Numbered from the stretch's first letter, positions 1 to 10,099 are shown. The stretch: 33,968 bases of DNA from Betaproteobacteria bacterium (GCA_022599515.1 JAHZMC010000044.1:1-33968); one strand, 5' to 3'. The notes: generated by a model not told the origin, from the letters alone. Numbers and translations are program-made.

Positions 1-2
1 AC

Positions 3-311
3 ATCTGGCTCATCCTCATTTCCATCATCGCGACTAGTGGCGCTATATTCATTGCCTTTGGGTTTGTGGATAAGATGACTCAATCACCGAACCAACTCAC
101 CCATGCATTAGGTTTTCAGATGACGGCTGAAGGCATTGAAGATAAAGCGCAACAAGATACGATTATCAAGCTGGGCTGCGATTTTATGCAGGGCTATTTA
201 TTTACTAGACCAGTCAAACAAGATGAGCTGTTTGTTTTATATAAAAAGCTGCAATACAAGCAATTACAAATTGACTTTGATATACCAATCACAACCGCCA
301 ACAAACCTTAA
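3..311 (+). CDS. C-terminal remnant of an EAL-domain (c-di-GMP phosphodiesterase) protein, 5' end outside window
   Basis: The reading frame is open from the window edge to TAA at 309-311. The end reads as the last third of an EAL domain: HALGFQMTAEGIED, then LGCDFMQGYLFTRPV, equivalent to the usual HxLGxxVVAEGVE and LGCDxxQGYLFSRP blocks. EAL domains hydrolyse cyclic di-GMP, but the catalytic E-A-L and metal-binding residues would lie upstream and are not seen. Immediately before the tail comes a very hydrophobic stretch (codons 1-20, about 3-62) that looks like a membrane helix. FVDKMTQSPN follows, resembling the usual SFVxxMLxxPN loop, but the helix normally found between that loop and HALGF is missing. 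The piece therefore looks internally deleted or recombined. An intact gene with an odd architecture cannot be excluded without upstream sequence. Confidence 0.6.
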   Translation: MWLILISIIATSGAIFIAFGFVDKMTQSPNQLTHALGFQMTAEGIEDKAQQDTIIKLGCDFMQGYLFTRPVKQDELFVLYKKLQYKQLQIDFDIPITTANKP

Positions 312-377
312 CTGCACAGGCATGGTATGAGCTGGTAAAATGGTGACTAAATCACTTAATCGCAACACAAAATCGAC

Positions 378-734
378 ATGAAACTCTACGGCATTCCTAA
401 TTGCAACACGGTCAAAAAAGCGCGCATTTGGTTAGATGAAAACAATATTAGTTATACTTTCCATGACTTTAAAAAACTAGGGGTTACGCAAACCACATTG
501 GACCAATGGTTAACGCAACAACCATGGGAGAAGCTGGTGAATCGCGCAGGCATGACTTGGCGTAATCTTAGCGATGAAACCAAAGCTGGCATCACCGATA
601 ATGCCAGCGCATCTGCGTTGATGATGGAGAAAACATCGGTGATTAAACGCCCTGTTTTAGAAAAAGATAATGCAATCTTGTGTCTTGGTTTTAATGAAGA
701 CCATTACGAAGAGACGCTTAAAAGAGAGATGTAA
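378..734 (+). CDS. yffB: ArsC/Spx-like thioredoxin-fold protein YffB
   Basis: This 118-residue protein opens with a thioredoxin-fold strand and the motif GIPNCNTVKKARIWL, with a single cysteine at position 9. That is characteristic of the YffB branch of the ArsC/Spx family (about 115 residues in E. coli). True arsenate reductases share the fold. YffB proteins are thought to be glutathione-dependent thiol reductases, but the substrate is unknown, so arsenate reduction should not be assumed. The conserved block PVLEKDNAILCLGF near residue 95 fits the ArsC core. The stop codon is followed immediately by the dapE start (TAAATG), so the two genes are almost certainly co-transcribed. The yffB-dapE pairing is common in proteobacteria. 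Confidence 0.88.
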   Translation: MKLYGIPNCNTVKKARIWLDENNISYTFHDFKKLGVTQTTLDQWLTQQPWEKLVNRAGMTWRNLSDETKAGITDNASASALMMEKTSVIKRPVLEKDNAILCLGFNEDHYEETLKREM

Positions 735-2764
<2,030 letters not shown>

Positions 2765-2780
2765 GCAAGCAGTGTAGCGA

Positions 2781-3863
2781 TTAACCCCTAATACGACGAT
2801 TTTTTGCAGGTTTTCTTTTTTCACCTGTTGTTGGACGTGCTTTTGCGCCCTGTCTGCGATTATCGTCTGTTTTACGTTCGCTAGTTTTACGCTCGCCTGT
2901 TTTACGTTCGACAGTTTTACCATCGACCGTTCTTTCTTTTGGCTGATGCTCTAAAACGCCACCACGACGCTTGCGTACTTTTGGGGTAAATACAGTCGTG
3001 ACTTTATCTTTTTCTCGCTGATTAAGCTGTCTTGGCGGTGCTTTTGGCACCTCTAAACCAGCCCACTCCATTAAACCAGTTACCTGTTTAGCATCCAGTT
3101 TTAACATACCGCCGCGTTTTACGCGTGATGGTAAAGTCACAGGGCCAAACCGTACGCGCATTAAGCGGCTAACTGGCATCTGAAAAGCTTCAAATAAACG
3201 ACGCACTTCGCGGTTTCTGCCTTCACGCAAAATCACTTGATACCAATGATTAGCGCCTTCACCACCTTGCGCAACGATAGAGTCAAACGCCGCAGGGCCA
3301 TCTTCCAACTCAATCCCTTGCTTAAGCATATCAATTTGTTCGTCCGTTAATTCGCCAAACACGCGCACTGCATATTCTCGTTCCACTTCGTAGCGTGGGT
3401 GCATAAAGCGATTCGCTAATTCGCCTGAAGTAGTAAAAATCAATAATCCAGACGTATTCATGTCCAAACGACCGATAGCAATCCATTTAGCATCTTTGAT
3501 GCGAGGCAATTTATCAAACACACTGGCACGACCTTCAGGATCATCCGCGCTGACGATTTCATCATCAGGCTTATGATAAATCAATACTTGTGGCAACTCA
3601 GGGGTGAAAGATAAGCGTATAGGACGATTGTCGACTTTAATTTCATCATACTTAGTCACACCAGCACCTAGCTGTGCCACTACGCCATTGACCATAACAC
3701 GGCCGCTTTCAATGAGCTTCTCCATATCACGGCGCGAGCCTAGACCTGCCATCGCGAGCAGTTTATGCAAGCGTTGTGCAGGCTCTTGCGCCATCATTTC
3801 TTCAGAGGCTGGTCTGCGTGCAGCGGTTTGTTTATCTTGAGGTTTTTTAAACGGTCTGGCCAT
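2781..3863 (-). CDS. rluB: 23S rRNA pseudouridine synthase RluB (RsuA family) with basic tail
   Basis: RsuA-family pseudouridine synthase, likely the enzyme modifying U2605 of 23S rRNA. An S4 RNA-binding domain occupies about residues 30-80 (RLHKLLAMAGLGSRRDMEKLI, GRVMVNG). The catalytic domain carries the signature GRLDMNTSGLLIF with catalytic D134, followed by EVEREYAVRV and REGRNREVRRLFEAF. At 360 residues it exceeds the catalytic core because of a lysine/arginine-rich C-terminal tail (about 285-360). Part of the tail is built from a short repeat (VERKT, GERKT, SERKT). Such tails are common in betaproteobacterial RluB and are presumably disordered and RNA-binding. The ATG start has no obvious Shine-Dalgarno sequence. 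RluF or RsuA are less likely given the scpAB neighbourhood, which is typical of rluB. Confidence 0.9.
   Translation of the reverse strand: MARPFKKPQDKQTAARRPASEEMMAQEPAQRLHKLLAMAGLGSRRDMEKLIESGRVMVNGVVAQLGAGVTKYDEIKVDNRPIRLSFTPELPQVLIYHKPDDEIVSADDPEGRASVFDKLPRIKDAKWIAIGRLDMNTSGLLIFTTSGELANRFMHPRYEVEREYAVRVFGELTDEQIDMLKQGIELEDGPAAFDSIVAQGGEGANHWYQVILREGRNREVRRLFEAFQMPVSRLMRVRFGPVTLPSRVKRGGMLKLDAKQVTGLMEWAGLEVPKAPPRQLNQREKDKVTTVFTPKVRKRRGGVLEHQPKERTVDGKTVERKTGERKTSERKTDDNRRQGAKARPTTGEKRKPAKNRRIRG
2868..2927. repeat. Four degenerate 15-bp tandem units inside the rluB tail
   Basis: Four consecutive units of the type tgttttacgttcgct occur at 2868-2882, 2883-2897, 2898-2912 and 2913-2927. They encode the repeated five-residue pattern (x-x-R/G-K-T) of the RluB C-terminal tail. 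The unit length is a multiple of three, so copy-number change would keep the frame. Confidence 0.8.
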
Positions 3864-3960
3864 GAAGGAGCTTAATAATGATAATAATCGGTAAGTGTGT
3901 GATTTTACAGCAACTACTCACTTCCGACTAAATATTCTAATACTTAGCTTGGGTACAAAA

Positions 3961-4512
3961 CTAACTATCGAGTGGAATTTCGCTTTGCGCAAAGTCTTCA
4001 AATGGCGGCAATTCAGCTAGCGAGCGCAAATTAAGGTCATCTAAAAAATGTTTAGTGGTCGCATAAAGCGATGGCCTGCCTGGCACTTCGCGCTGCCCCA
4101 CCACGTCGATCCAGTCGCGTTCGATTAATTGGCGCATGACATTGGGATTGACTGTTACCCCGCGAATTTGCTCAATATCACCACGCGTGACTGGCTGGCG
4201 ATAAGCAATAATAGCCAAGGTTTCCATCACAGCACGTGAATATTTTGGCTGACGTTCAGGATTTAGCCGCGCAATAAAAGCACTCAATTCTGGTTTGGCT
4301 TGAAAACGATAACCGGTTGCCACTTGCACTAACGCTAAGGTTTTATCTTCCCAATCCTGTTTTAACTCATCCAACAACATTCTTAATGTTGCACGTTCCA
4401 TACGTCCAGCAAATAGCTTTAATAAATCATCCAAACCCAATGGCTGGCCCGCTGTTAACAAAGCAGCCTCCAAGATTTTTTTCATTTCAGTGATATTTTC
4501 TGGCTCTCTCAT
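3961..4512 (-). CDS. scpB: Segregation and condensation protein ScpB
   Basis: ScpB is the winged-helix partner (kite subunit) of the Smc-ScpA condensin-like complex that compacts and segregates the chromosome. The diagnostic block PKYSRAVMETLAIIAYRQPVT is followed by RGDIEQIRGVTVNPNVMRQLIERDWIDVVGQREVPGRPSLYAT (described here in parts), placing the second winged helix at about residues 90-160. At 183 residues it is within the family range. Its start codon overlaps the scpA stop by 4 nt (ATGA on the minus strand), so the two are translationally coupled, as usual for scpAB. An untranslated gap of 97 bp separates it from rluB downstream. Confidence 0.95.
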   Translation of the reverse strand: MREPENITEMKKILEAALLTAGQPLGLDDLLKLFAGRMERATLRMLLDELKQDWEDKTLALVQVATGYRFQAKPELSAFIARLNPERQPKYSRAVMETLAIIAYRQPVTRGDIEQIRGVTVNPNVMRQLIERDWIDVVGQREVPGRPSLYATTKHFLDDLNLRSLAELPPFEDFAQSEIPLDS

Positions 4513-5291
4513 TCAGCATGACTCACTTGCAAATAAATCGTTGAAAATGCTGCTTGCTGGGTAATCTTAATCAGCCCTTCTTTAGCAAGCTCTAAAATGG
4601 CTAAAAAAATAACGACCAGCTTAGGCAATCCGCCTTCGTTTAAATCAAATAGCTGAGAAAACTCACACATGCCATCTGTCTGCAAACGGCGTAGAACGCC
4701 GCTCATGTGCTCGCGGACAGAAAGCTCTGCTCGTCCTAATTTGTGATGTGAGTTTAATTTCGCCCGTTTGAGCACATTACGCCACGCTTCTTCCAACTCA
4801 TCCACACTCACCTCTGGCGGTTTAACATCGGCAATATGTTGATAATAAGCATCGGCAACTTGAAACTGCTCGCCCACTTTAGGCATGTCATCTAAATTCT
4901 GGGCAGCTAATTTAATGGCTTCATACTCCATCAATCGACGAACTAGCTCAGCGCGCGGATCATCTTCATCTTCAATGGCTTCTGGTTTAGGCAATAACAT
5001 GCGCGATTTAATTTCAATCAACATCGCAGACATCAATAAATAATCAGCCGCCAACTCCAGCTTAATGGCTTTCATTTTCTCGACGTACTGCATATATTGC
5101 ATCGTCAGTTTTGACATTGGGATATCTAAAATATCGAGATTGTTCTTACGGATGAGGTAAAGCAATAAGTCTAGCGGGCCTTCAAAAGACTCTAGATAAA
5201 CTTCTAAGGCATCAGGTGGAATATATAAATCGTGCGGCAGCTCATACAGCGCTTCGCCATTGATTTTAATATCTGATGTGGTAATTAACAA
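4509..5291 (-). CDS. scpA: Segregation and condensation protein ScpA (TTG start)
   Basis: ScpA is the kleisin subunit bridging Smc heads in the Smc-ScpAB chromosome-condensation complex. The N-terminal motif FEGPLDLLLYLIRKNNLDIL begins at about residue 36 and is highly diagnostic. SRMLLPKP at about 96-103 and the C-terminal winged helix ending at residue 260 also fit. The open frame begins with TTG, with an AAGGGA Shine-Dalgarno-like sequence close upstream. No in-frame ATG precedes the conserved region, and the preceding residues (LPHDLYIPPDALEV) are conserved in betaproteobacterial ScpA. The TTG, or the second TTG directly before it, is therefore the likely start. A hairpin terminator for trpS separates it from the upstream gene. 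Confidence 0.93.
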   Translation of the reverse strand: MLITTSDIKINGEALYELPHDLYIPPDALEVYLESFEGPLDLLLYLIRKNNLDILDIPMSKLTMQYMQYVEKMKAIKLELAADYLLMSAMLIEIKSRMLLPKPEAIEDEDDPRAELVRRLMEYEAIKLAAQNLDDMPKVGEQFQVADAYYQHIADVKPPEVSVDELEEAWRNVLKRAKLNSHHKLGRAELSVREHMSGVLRRLQTDGMCEFSQLFDLNEGGLPKLVVIFLAILELAKEGLIKITQQAAFSTIYLQVSHAE

Positions 5292-5344
5292 AACAATCCC
5301 TTAAACAGTTTTCCTTTAACAAACCACATCATATAGCACTTTTA

Positions 5345-5386
5345 GTAAAGATAAAACACTAAATAGGCCAAATCAGCCTATTTAGT
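5345..5386 (-). terminator. Rho-independent-type terminator of trpS
   Basis: A perfect 11-bp inverted repeat, ACTAAATAGGC / GCCTATTTAGT (5358-5368 and 5376-5386, 7-nt loop), begins at the trpS stop codon. On the minus strand it is followed by GTTTTAT. This fits a weak intrinsic terminator between trpS and scpA. Confidence 0.6.
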
Positions 5387-6588
5387 TATCCATAATCCAA
5401 ACCCATCACATCACGCACATCGCGCATGGTCTCACGCGCGAGTTTACGGGCTTTTTCACAGCCTTCTGATACGATATTTTTAACTAAGCTTGGGTCTTCT
5501 GCATATTGTGCCGCGCGCTCTTGAATCGGCTTCAACTCTTTTAATACGCCATCAATCACTGGTTGCTTACATTCAATACAGCCAATTGAGCCTGATTTAC
5601 AGCCCATTTGTACCCAATCTTTAATGTTGTCATCAGAATAGACTTCATGCAACTGCCATACTGGGCAATTGGCTGGGTCACCTGGATCGGTACGTCGTAC
5701 CCGAGCAGGGTCAGTAGGCATGGTTCTAATTTTCTTGGTAATGTCTTCTGGCGACTCGCGCAAGGAAATCGTATTGTTATACGATTTGGACATTTTCTGT
5801 CCATCCAAGCCTGGCATTTTTGAAGCGGGTGTTAATTTATAATCAGGTTCAATCAAGATGATTTTACCTCCACCTTCAAGGTAGCCAAGCAAACGCTCTT
5901 TGTCGCCCATGCTCATGCCTTGTTGCTCTTCAATCAAAGCGCGAGCAGATGCTAGCGCTTCTTCATCGCCACTTTCTTGGTAGGCATTACGCATTTCGTT
6001 ATATAAAGCGCCGCGTTTATTGCCTAATTTTTTAATAGCAGATTCTGCTTTTTCTTCGAAACCTGTTTCTTTGCCATAGATATGGTTAAACCGACGGGCA
6101 ATTTCACGGGTAAATTCAATATGTGGAATTTGATCTTCGCCAACAGGCACTTGCGTCGCTTTGTACATCAAAATATCGGCACTTTGTAACAGCGGATAAC
6201 CTAAAAATCCATAAGTCGATAAATCTTTACTGCTTAATTTTTCTTGTTGATCTTTATAGGTCGGCACACGCTCTAACCAGCTCAATGGCGTAATCATTGA
6301 TAATAAAGTATGTAACTCTGCATGCTCAGGCACTTTTGATTGGATAAATACCGTTGCACTCGCAGGATCAACGCCTGCCGCGAGCCAATCAATCACCATC
6401 TCCCACACGCTTTCTTCAATAATTTCTGGTGTGTCGTAGTGAGTAGTCAAGGCATGCCAATCAGCAACAAAGAAAAAACACTCGTGCTCATGTTGCAAGC
6501 GTAGCCAATTTTTCAGCACGCCGTTGTAATGTCCAAGATGTAAACTACCTGTTGGGCGCATGCCCGATAAAACGCGTTCAACCGCCAT
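5386..6588 (-). CDS. trpS: Tryptophanyl-tRNA synthetase, with a four-cysteine insert motif
   Basis: Class I aminoacyl-tRNA synthetase charging tRNA-Trp. The HIGH-type motif is LHLGH (residues 16-20) and the KMSKS motif is at 265-269, inside GLDGQKMSKSYNN. It has 400 residues, compared with about 330 for E. coli TrpS. The extra length lies in a middle insertion (about 175-245) and a C-terminal segment. In the latter, four cysteines are spaced C308-x21-C330-x6-C337-x2-C340. As I recall, Thermotoga maritima TrpRS binds a [4Fe-4S] cluster through C-x22-C-x6-C-x2-C, so this enzyme very probably carries a similar cluster near the anticodon-binding region (inference). It lies in a minus-strand run with a site-2 protease gene upstream and scpA downstream. 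Confidence 0.95.
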   Translation of the reverse strand: MAVERVLSGMRPTGSLHLGHYNGVLKNWLRLQHEHECFFFVADWHALTTHYDTPEIIEESVWEMVIDWLAAGVDPASATVFIQSKVPEHAELHTLLSMITPLSWLERVPTYKDQQEKLSSKDLSTYGFLGYPLLQSADILMYKATQVPVGEDQIPHIEFTREIARRFNHIYGKETGFEEKAESAIKKLGNKRGALYNEMRNAYQESGDEEALASARALIEEQQGMSMGDKERLLGYLEGGGKIILIEPDYKLTPASKMPGLDGQKMSKSYNNTISLRESPEDITKKIRTMPTDPARVRRTDPGDPANCPVWQLHEVYSDDNIKDWVQMGCKSGSIGCIECKQPVIDGVLKELKPIQERAAQYAEDPSLVKNIVSEGCEKARKLARETMRDVRDVMGLDYG

Positions 6589-6644
6589 GAATTAACCTAA
6601 TGTGGATAAATAATTTAAAAATAATGCCATTATACAAATAATTA

Positions 6645-7286
6645 TTAAGCAAAGATGCTTAATATCAATCGCGCAAAGAAATCAATCATCGGCGAAATAA
6701 TTTCACCTAGTATGCCTGTAAATAATAAGGCGATTAAAATAATGAAGCCATAACGCTCTATCTGAGAAAATTTCATGGCTAAATCCATCGGCAACAAACT
6801 GACTGCAATGCGGCCGCCGTCTAATGGTGGCAATGGCAATAAATTTAATACCATTAATACTAAGTTAATCATGATGCCAACTTTGCTCATTTCTAACAAA
6901 AAGAAAGAGGCGACTTCTGGCGCGCTAGCCGAATATTTAAGCACTAAAACCCAAAAAATTGCCATGATAAAGTTAGAAGCTGGCCCAGCGGCAGCTACCC
7001 ATAACATATCTTTTTTAGGATTGTTTAAATTAGCAAAGTTAACCGGCACAGGCTTGGCCCAGCCAAATAAAATACCTCCTAACATTAAAGTCAGCGCTGG
7101 TAATAAAATAGTGCCAATCGGGTCAATATGTTTAATCGGATTAAGGGTAATCCGGCCCATTTTTTCCGCAGTCAAGTCGCCGAAGTGTTTTGCCGCATAA
7201 CCATGAGAAGCTTCATGTACGGTAATCGCAAAAATAATCGGGATTGCCGATACCGTAATTTTTTGTATTAAGGTTAATTCCATCAT
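6645..7286 (-). CDS. Membrane-embedded site-2 protease family zinc metalloprotease (YwhC/Rip-like)
   Basis: This is a compact M50B-family intramembrane protease homologue of 213 residues with about five to six hydrophobic segments. The zinc-binding HEASH motif is at residues 24-28. The second conserved motif, LNLLPLPPLDGGR, includes the third ligand D156. There is no PDZ domain and no long N-terminal extension, so it is not RseP but the small housekeeping type found beside trpS in many betaproteobacteria. The substrate is unknown; family members cleave membrane proteins within the bilayer. Two adjacent ATG codons (MMEL) could each start the protein. It lies 15 bp downstream of the YciO gene, which suggests an operon. 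Confidence 0.88.
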   Translation of the reverse strand: MMELTLIQKITVSAIPIIFAITVHEASHGYAAKHFGDLTAEKMGRITLNPIKHIDPIGTILLPALTLMLGGILFGWAKPVPVNFANLNNPKKDMLWVAAAGPASNFIMAIFWVLVLKYSASAPEVASFFLLEMSKVGIMINLVLMVLNLLPLPPLDGGRIAVSLLPMDLAMKFSQIERYGFIILIALLFTGILGEIISPMIDFFARLILSIFA

Positions 7287-7301
7287 CTAATTGTTTCTAT
7301 T

Positions 7302-7922
7302 TTATAGTCCAAATGGTGACGCGTCTGCCACGCCTTGCCGTATCAATTGTGGCGTCTGTTCAGTCAAATCAATCAAAGTGGTAAACCCGATATGGTGAAT
7401 CTCAGAATCAATCACCAAATCCAGCTGATGTTCTAATTTATCACGAATTTCCCAAGCAATGTTCATTGGCTCTTCCTCACCAATCTGCAAAGTCATGCTC
7501 AACATCGGTTCACCCAACTCATCTAAAATCGCTTGCACCACTTGATGATTGGGTACGCGAATGCCAACAGCACTGCGCTTAGGATGTTGCAAACGCTTTG
7601 GCACTTCTTTGGTCGCGTTTAGGATGAAAGAGTACGCGCCCGGCGTGTTGGCTTTTAATAAGCGAAATTGCGCATTGTCTACTTTGGCATAAGTCGCCAA
7701 TTCACTAAGGTTGCTGCAGACTAACGTAAACAGTTGTTTATCATCAACTTGTCGAATCTGACGTATGCGATTTTGTGCCTCTTTATTGCCTAACATGCAA
7801 CCAAAGGCATAGCTTGAATCGGTTGGATACGCAATGACACCACCGTCACGCAATATTTCTACTGTATGCTTAATGAGTCTTGCTTGCGGGTTTTCCGCAT
7901 GAATAACAAAATATTGCGCCAT
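7302..7922 (-). CDS. YciO/Sua5 family protein (L-threonylcarbamoyladenylate synthase-like)
   Basis: This 206-residue protein has the YrdC/Sua5 fold. GGVIAYPTDSSYAFGC at about residues 27-42 and the KQLFTLVCSNLSELATYAKVDN block are diagnostic, followed by HPKRSAVGIRVPNH at about 115-128. YrdC/TsaC proteins make threonylcarbamoyl-AMP for tRNA t6A37. The YciO branch has the same fold, but its physiological role is less settled. The sequence resembles YciO more than TsaC, including the VDDKQLF loop in place of KRP. It lies between the PHP-domain gene and the site-2 protease gene with short gaps, a synteny usual in betaproteobacteria. Confidence 0.85.
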   Translation of the reverse strand: MAQYFVIHAENPQARLIKHTVEILRDGGVIAYPTDSSYAFGCMLGNKEAQNRIRQIRQVDDKQLFTLVCSNLSELATYAKVDNAQFRLLKANTPGAYSFILNATKEVPKRLQHPKRSAVGIRVPNHQVVQAILDELGEPMLSMTLQIGEEEPMNIAWEIRDKLEHQLDLVIDSEIHHIGFTTLIDLTEQTPQLIRQGVADASPFGL

Positions 7923-7956
7923 AATGAATGATTAAATCGTTAATTTAAATGTTTTT

Positions 7957-8808
7957 TCAATTTAAATGCTTTCCCTCTTCCCAATCTTGCCACACAGGAA
8001 TGCAGTTTGCTGGCAGTTCGGCGATGCGCCCCATTGCCATATAAGACATGCCAGGACCATGAAAATCAGAGCCAAGCGATGACTTCAAACTAAATTGATG
8101 GGCGATTTTGGCAAATTGGCTATATTGCGGTGGCGTGTGACTACCGGTCACGACTTCTATCGCTTCACCACCACACATTCTAAATTGATGCATTAGTAAA
8201 GGCATATTGGTTCGGCCCAAATCATAACGGCCTGGATGTGCGATAACGGCAACACCGCCACTGTCTTTGATTAACGTAACCGCTTCTTCCAACGTCATCC
8301 ACTCATGCTCAACAAAACCTGGCTTGCCTTTCACCAAGTATTTTTTGAACACGGTTTTAACATCTTTAACATAACCAGCTTCGACTAAAAAGCGCGCAAA
8401 ATGGCTACGCGTCATAATACTATTGCCAGCCATCGCTTGCGCGCCTTCAAAGCTACCTTCGATGCCTACTTTTTCTAAACCTTCCGCCATTAATTTTGCA
8501 CGGTCTAATCGTCCCTGCTTGACAGCATCTAAAGCCGCTTTTAATGGCGCATAGTCAGGATTAACCTTTAAGCCCACAATATGTAAGGTGCGCTTTTTCC
8601 AAGTCACAGAGATTTCAACACCATTAATAAACTGCATCCCGTGTTGCTCAGCGGCTCTACGCGCGCGGCTCAAACCACCCATATCATCATGATCGGTTAG
8701 TGCCAACACTTTCACCCCTTGCGCATGGGCATACGCAACAAGCTCTTCTGGTGAATATAATCCGTCAGAAATGGTAGAATGACAATGTAGATCGATAGTG
8801 GCAGGCAT
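7957..8808 (-). CDS. rnm: PHP-domain 5'-3' exoribonuclease (RNase AM/YciV family)
   Basis: This is a polymerase and histidinol phosphatase (PHP) domain metal-dependent hydrolase of 283 residues. The metal ligands follow the family order: H8 and H10 in DLHCHSTISDG, D15, H40 in LALTDHDD, E65 in GVEIS, then AVIAHPGRYDLG, and SDFHG near residue 254. E. coli YciV (RNase AM) matures the 5' ends of rRNAs, and orthologues also hydrolyse 3',5'-bisphosphonucleotides. The family assignment is firm, while the exact substrate is inferred. It is the promoter-proximal gene of the minus-strand run towards rluB. The 111-bp gap to the divergent yciB must hold promoters for both directions. Confidence 0.85.
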   Translation of the reverse strand: MPATIDLHCHSTISDGLYSPEELVAYAHAQGVKVLALTDHDDMGGLSRARRAAEQHGMQFINGVEISVTWKKRTLHIVGLKVNPDYAPLKAALDAVKQGRLDRAKLMAEGLEKVGIEGSFEGAQAMAGNSIMTRSHFARFLVEAGYVKDVKTVFKKYLVKGKPGFVEHEWMTLEEAVTLIKDSGGVAVIAHPGRYDLGRTNMPLLMHQFRMCGGEAIEVVTGSHTPPQYSQFAKIAHQFSLKSSLGSDFHGPGMSYMAMGRIAELPANCIPVWQDWEEGKHLN

Positions 8809-8919
8809 TAAAACTTAACATTAAATGATGTTTATATTTTACGTCATCCAAGTGCTTATTCCTATCGTTGTAACCTCAACTGCCCGAAAACATGGGTTAA
8901 TGAAAAAGCGAAAGTCAGC

Positions 8920-9465
8920 ATGAAGGTATTTTTTGATTTATTTCCAGTCATCTTATTTTTTATCGGTTTCAAGCTATACGATATCTTTATTGCAACTGCG
9001 ATAGCCATTGGCGCAACCATTGCGATGATTGTTTATAGCAAACTGCGTCATGGCAAAGTCGAAAAGATGCTGATGATTAATGGCGCTATCATTAGCATTC
9101 TTGGCGGCATCACACTGTTATTGCATGACAAAACTTACATTATGTGGAAACCAACCGTTTTGTATTGGTTAATGGCGGCTGCTCTACTCATTTCTAATTT
9201 CTTTTTCAAGAAAAATTTAATTCAGCAAATGATGGGGAAAATGCTCAATCCACCTGCGCATATTTGGCAAAAACTCAATTGGCTTTGGATAACGTTTTTA
9301 ATTGTGCTTGGATTTGTTAATATCTATGTTTTCAAACATTACAGCGAAGATACTTGGGTTAACTTTAAACTGTTTGGCGTTACATCGATGATGTTTGTCT
9401 TTATGATTGCGCAAACAATCGCACTCAAAGACTATTTAATAGAGCCAGCAGAAGGTAAACAGTAA
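8920..9465 (+). CDS. yciB: Inner membrane protein YciB (intracellular septation protein A family)
   Basis: This 181-residue polytopic protein begins MKVFFDLFPVILFFIGFKLYD, the hallmark of the YciB/IspZ family. It has about five membrane helices and the conserved block KMLNPPAHIWQKLNWLWITF at roughly residues 107-126. YciB proteins are linked to cell-envelope integrity and septation, interacting with elongation and division proteins in E. coli. The biochemical activity is not established. It heads a plus-strand cluster yciB-yciI-bolA-parvulin found in many betaproteobacteria. The next gene starts 9 bp after its stop. Confidence 0.92.
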   Translation: MKVFFDLFPVILFFIGFKLYDIFIATAIAIGATIAMIVYSKLRHGKVEKMLMINGAIISILGGITLLLHDKTYIMWKPTVLYWLMAAALLISNFFFKKNLIQQMMGKMLNPPAHIWQKLNWLWITFLIVLGFVNIYVFKHYSEDTWVNFKLFGVTSMMFVFMIAQTIALKDYLIEPAEGKQ

Positions 9466-9474
9466 GGAAAAATC

Positions 9475-9774
9475 ATGTGGTACGCCATTATTGCGGAAGA
9501 TACGCCGAATAGTCTTGAAAAGCGCATGCAAGCACGACCAGCGCATTTAGCACGATTGACTGCATTGCAAGCTGCTGGACAATTACTGCTAGCAGGTCCA
9601 TTTCCAGCAATAGACAGCAACGACCCTGGACCAGCAGGTTTTTCTGGCAGCTTAATCGTTGCAGAATTTGACAACCTACATGCCGCACAGGCATGGGCAG
9701 ATGCAGATCCTTATGTGGCAGCAGGCGTTTACAATCAAGTGTCAGTTAAACCTTTCCGAAAAACATTACCCTAA
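9475..9774 (+). CDS. yciI: YciI family protein
   Basis: This 99-residue small protein with a ferredoxin-like alpha-beta fold starts [17 protein letters not shown]. It contains the family blocks [33 protein letters not shown] and [14 protein letters not shown], described here by motif. YciI proteins are stand-alone enzymes or accessory domains related to muconolactone isomerase-like folds. Their cellular role is unclear. The conserved histidine (H24 in PAHL) and aspartates (D79 in ADADPY) are present. A clear AAGGA Shine-Dalgarno sequence overlaps the yciB stop, so the two genes should be co-translated. Confidence 0.9.
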   Translation: MWYAIIAEDTPNSLEKRMQARPAHLARLTALQAAGQLLLAGPFPAIDSNDPGPAGFSGSLIVAEFDNLHAAQAWADADPYVAAGVYNQVSVKPFRKTLP

Positions 9775-9792
9775 AACGTAACGCTTAAAAAC

Positions 9793-10062
9793 ATGATGAA
9801 ATTAATTGATACGATAAAAGATAGACTAGCTGTTTTCAACCCAATCACGTTGGAGATTGAAGACAACAGCGCAGCACATGCGGGTCATGCGGGTAATAAT
9901 GGCGGTGGTCACTTTTCACTTAAAATCGCTAGCTCGCATTTTTCACAAAAATCGCAGATAATGCGACATCGTTTAATTTATCAAGCGCTTAATGACTTAA
10001 TTCCGCAACAAATTCATGCGATAAGCATTATTGCAATTTCGCCAACTGACCCCAGATACTAA
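9793..10062 (+). CDS. BolA/IbaG family protein
   Basis: This 89-residue protein matches the BolA-like domain: an N-terminal helix (LIDTIKDRLAVFNP), a strand (TLEIEDNSAAHAGH), then GGHFSLKIASSHFSQKSQIMRHRLIYQAL and the terminal IHAISIIAISP. BolA proteins partner with monothiol glutaredoxins through shared [2Fe-2S] ligands and affect cell morphology and iron-sulfur trafficking. Histidines in the HAGHAGNNGGGH loop and the later conserved H (residue 56 region) are candidate ligands. It sits between yciI and a secreted parvulin, the usual betaproteobacterial order. The start is either of two tandem ATGs. No glutaredoxin gene lies nearby. Confidence 0.85.
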   Translation: MMKLIDTIKDRLAVFNPITLEIEDNSAAHAGHAGNNGGGHFSLKIASSHFSQKSQIMRHRLIYQALNDLIPQQIHAISIIAISPTDPRY

Positions 10063-10099
10063 CCGTAGTTACTTTTAACAATTAAGGAAGCTCATTAAA

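Noticed and set aside
136..330. A 64-codon plus-strand frame overlapping the EAL tail
   Set aside because: It is in a different frame from the recognisable EAL sequence and has no start context or similarity.
378..734. Arsenate reductase (arsC)
   Set aside because: The sequence has the YffB form (GIPNCNTVKKAR) and sits beside dapE with no ars genes, so arsenate resistance is not supported.
6775..7200. A 141-codon plus-strand frame opposite the site-2 protease
   Set aside because: It is an antisense shadow of a gene with clear HExxH and LDGG motifs, and its own composition is not protein-like.
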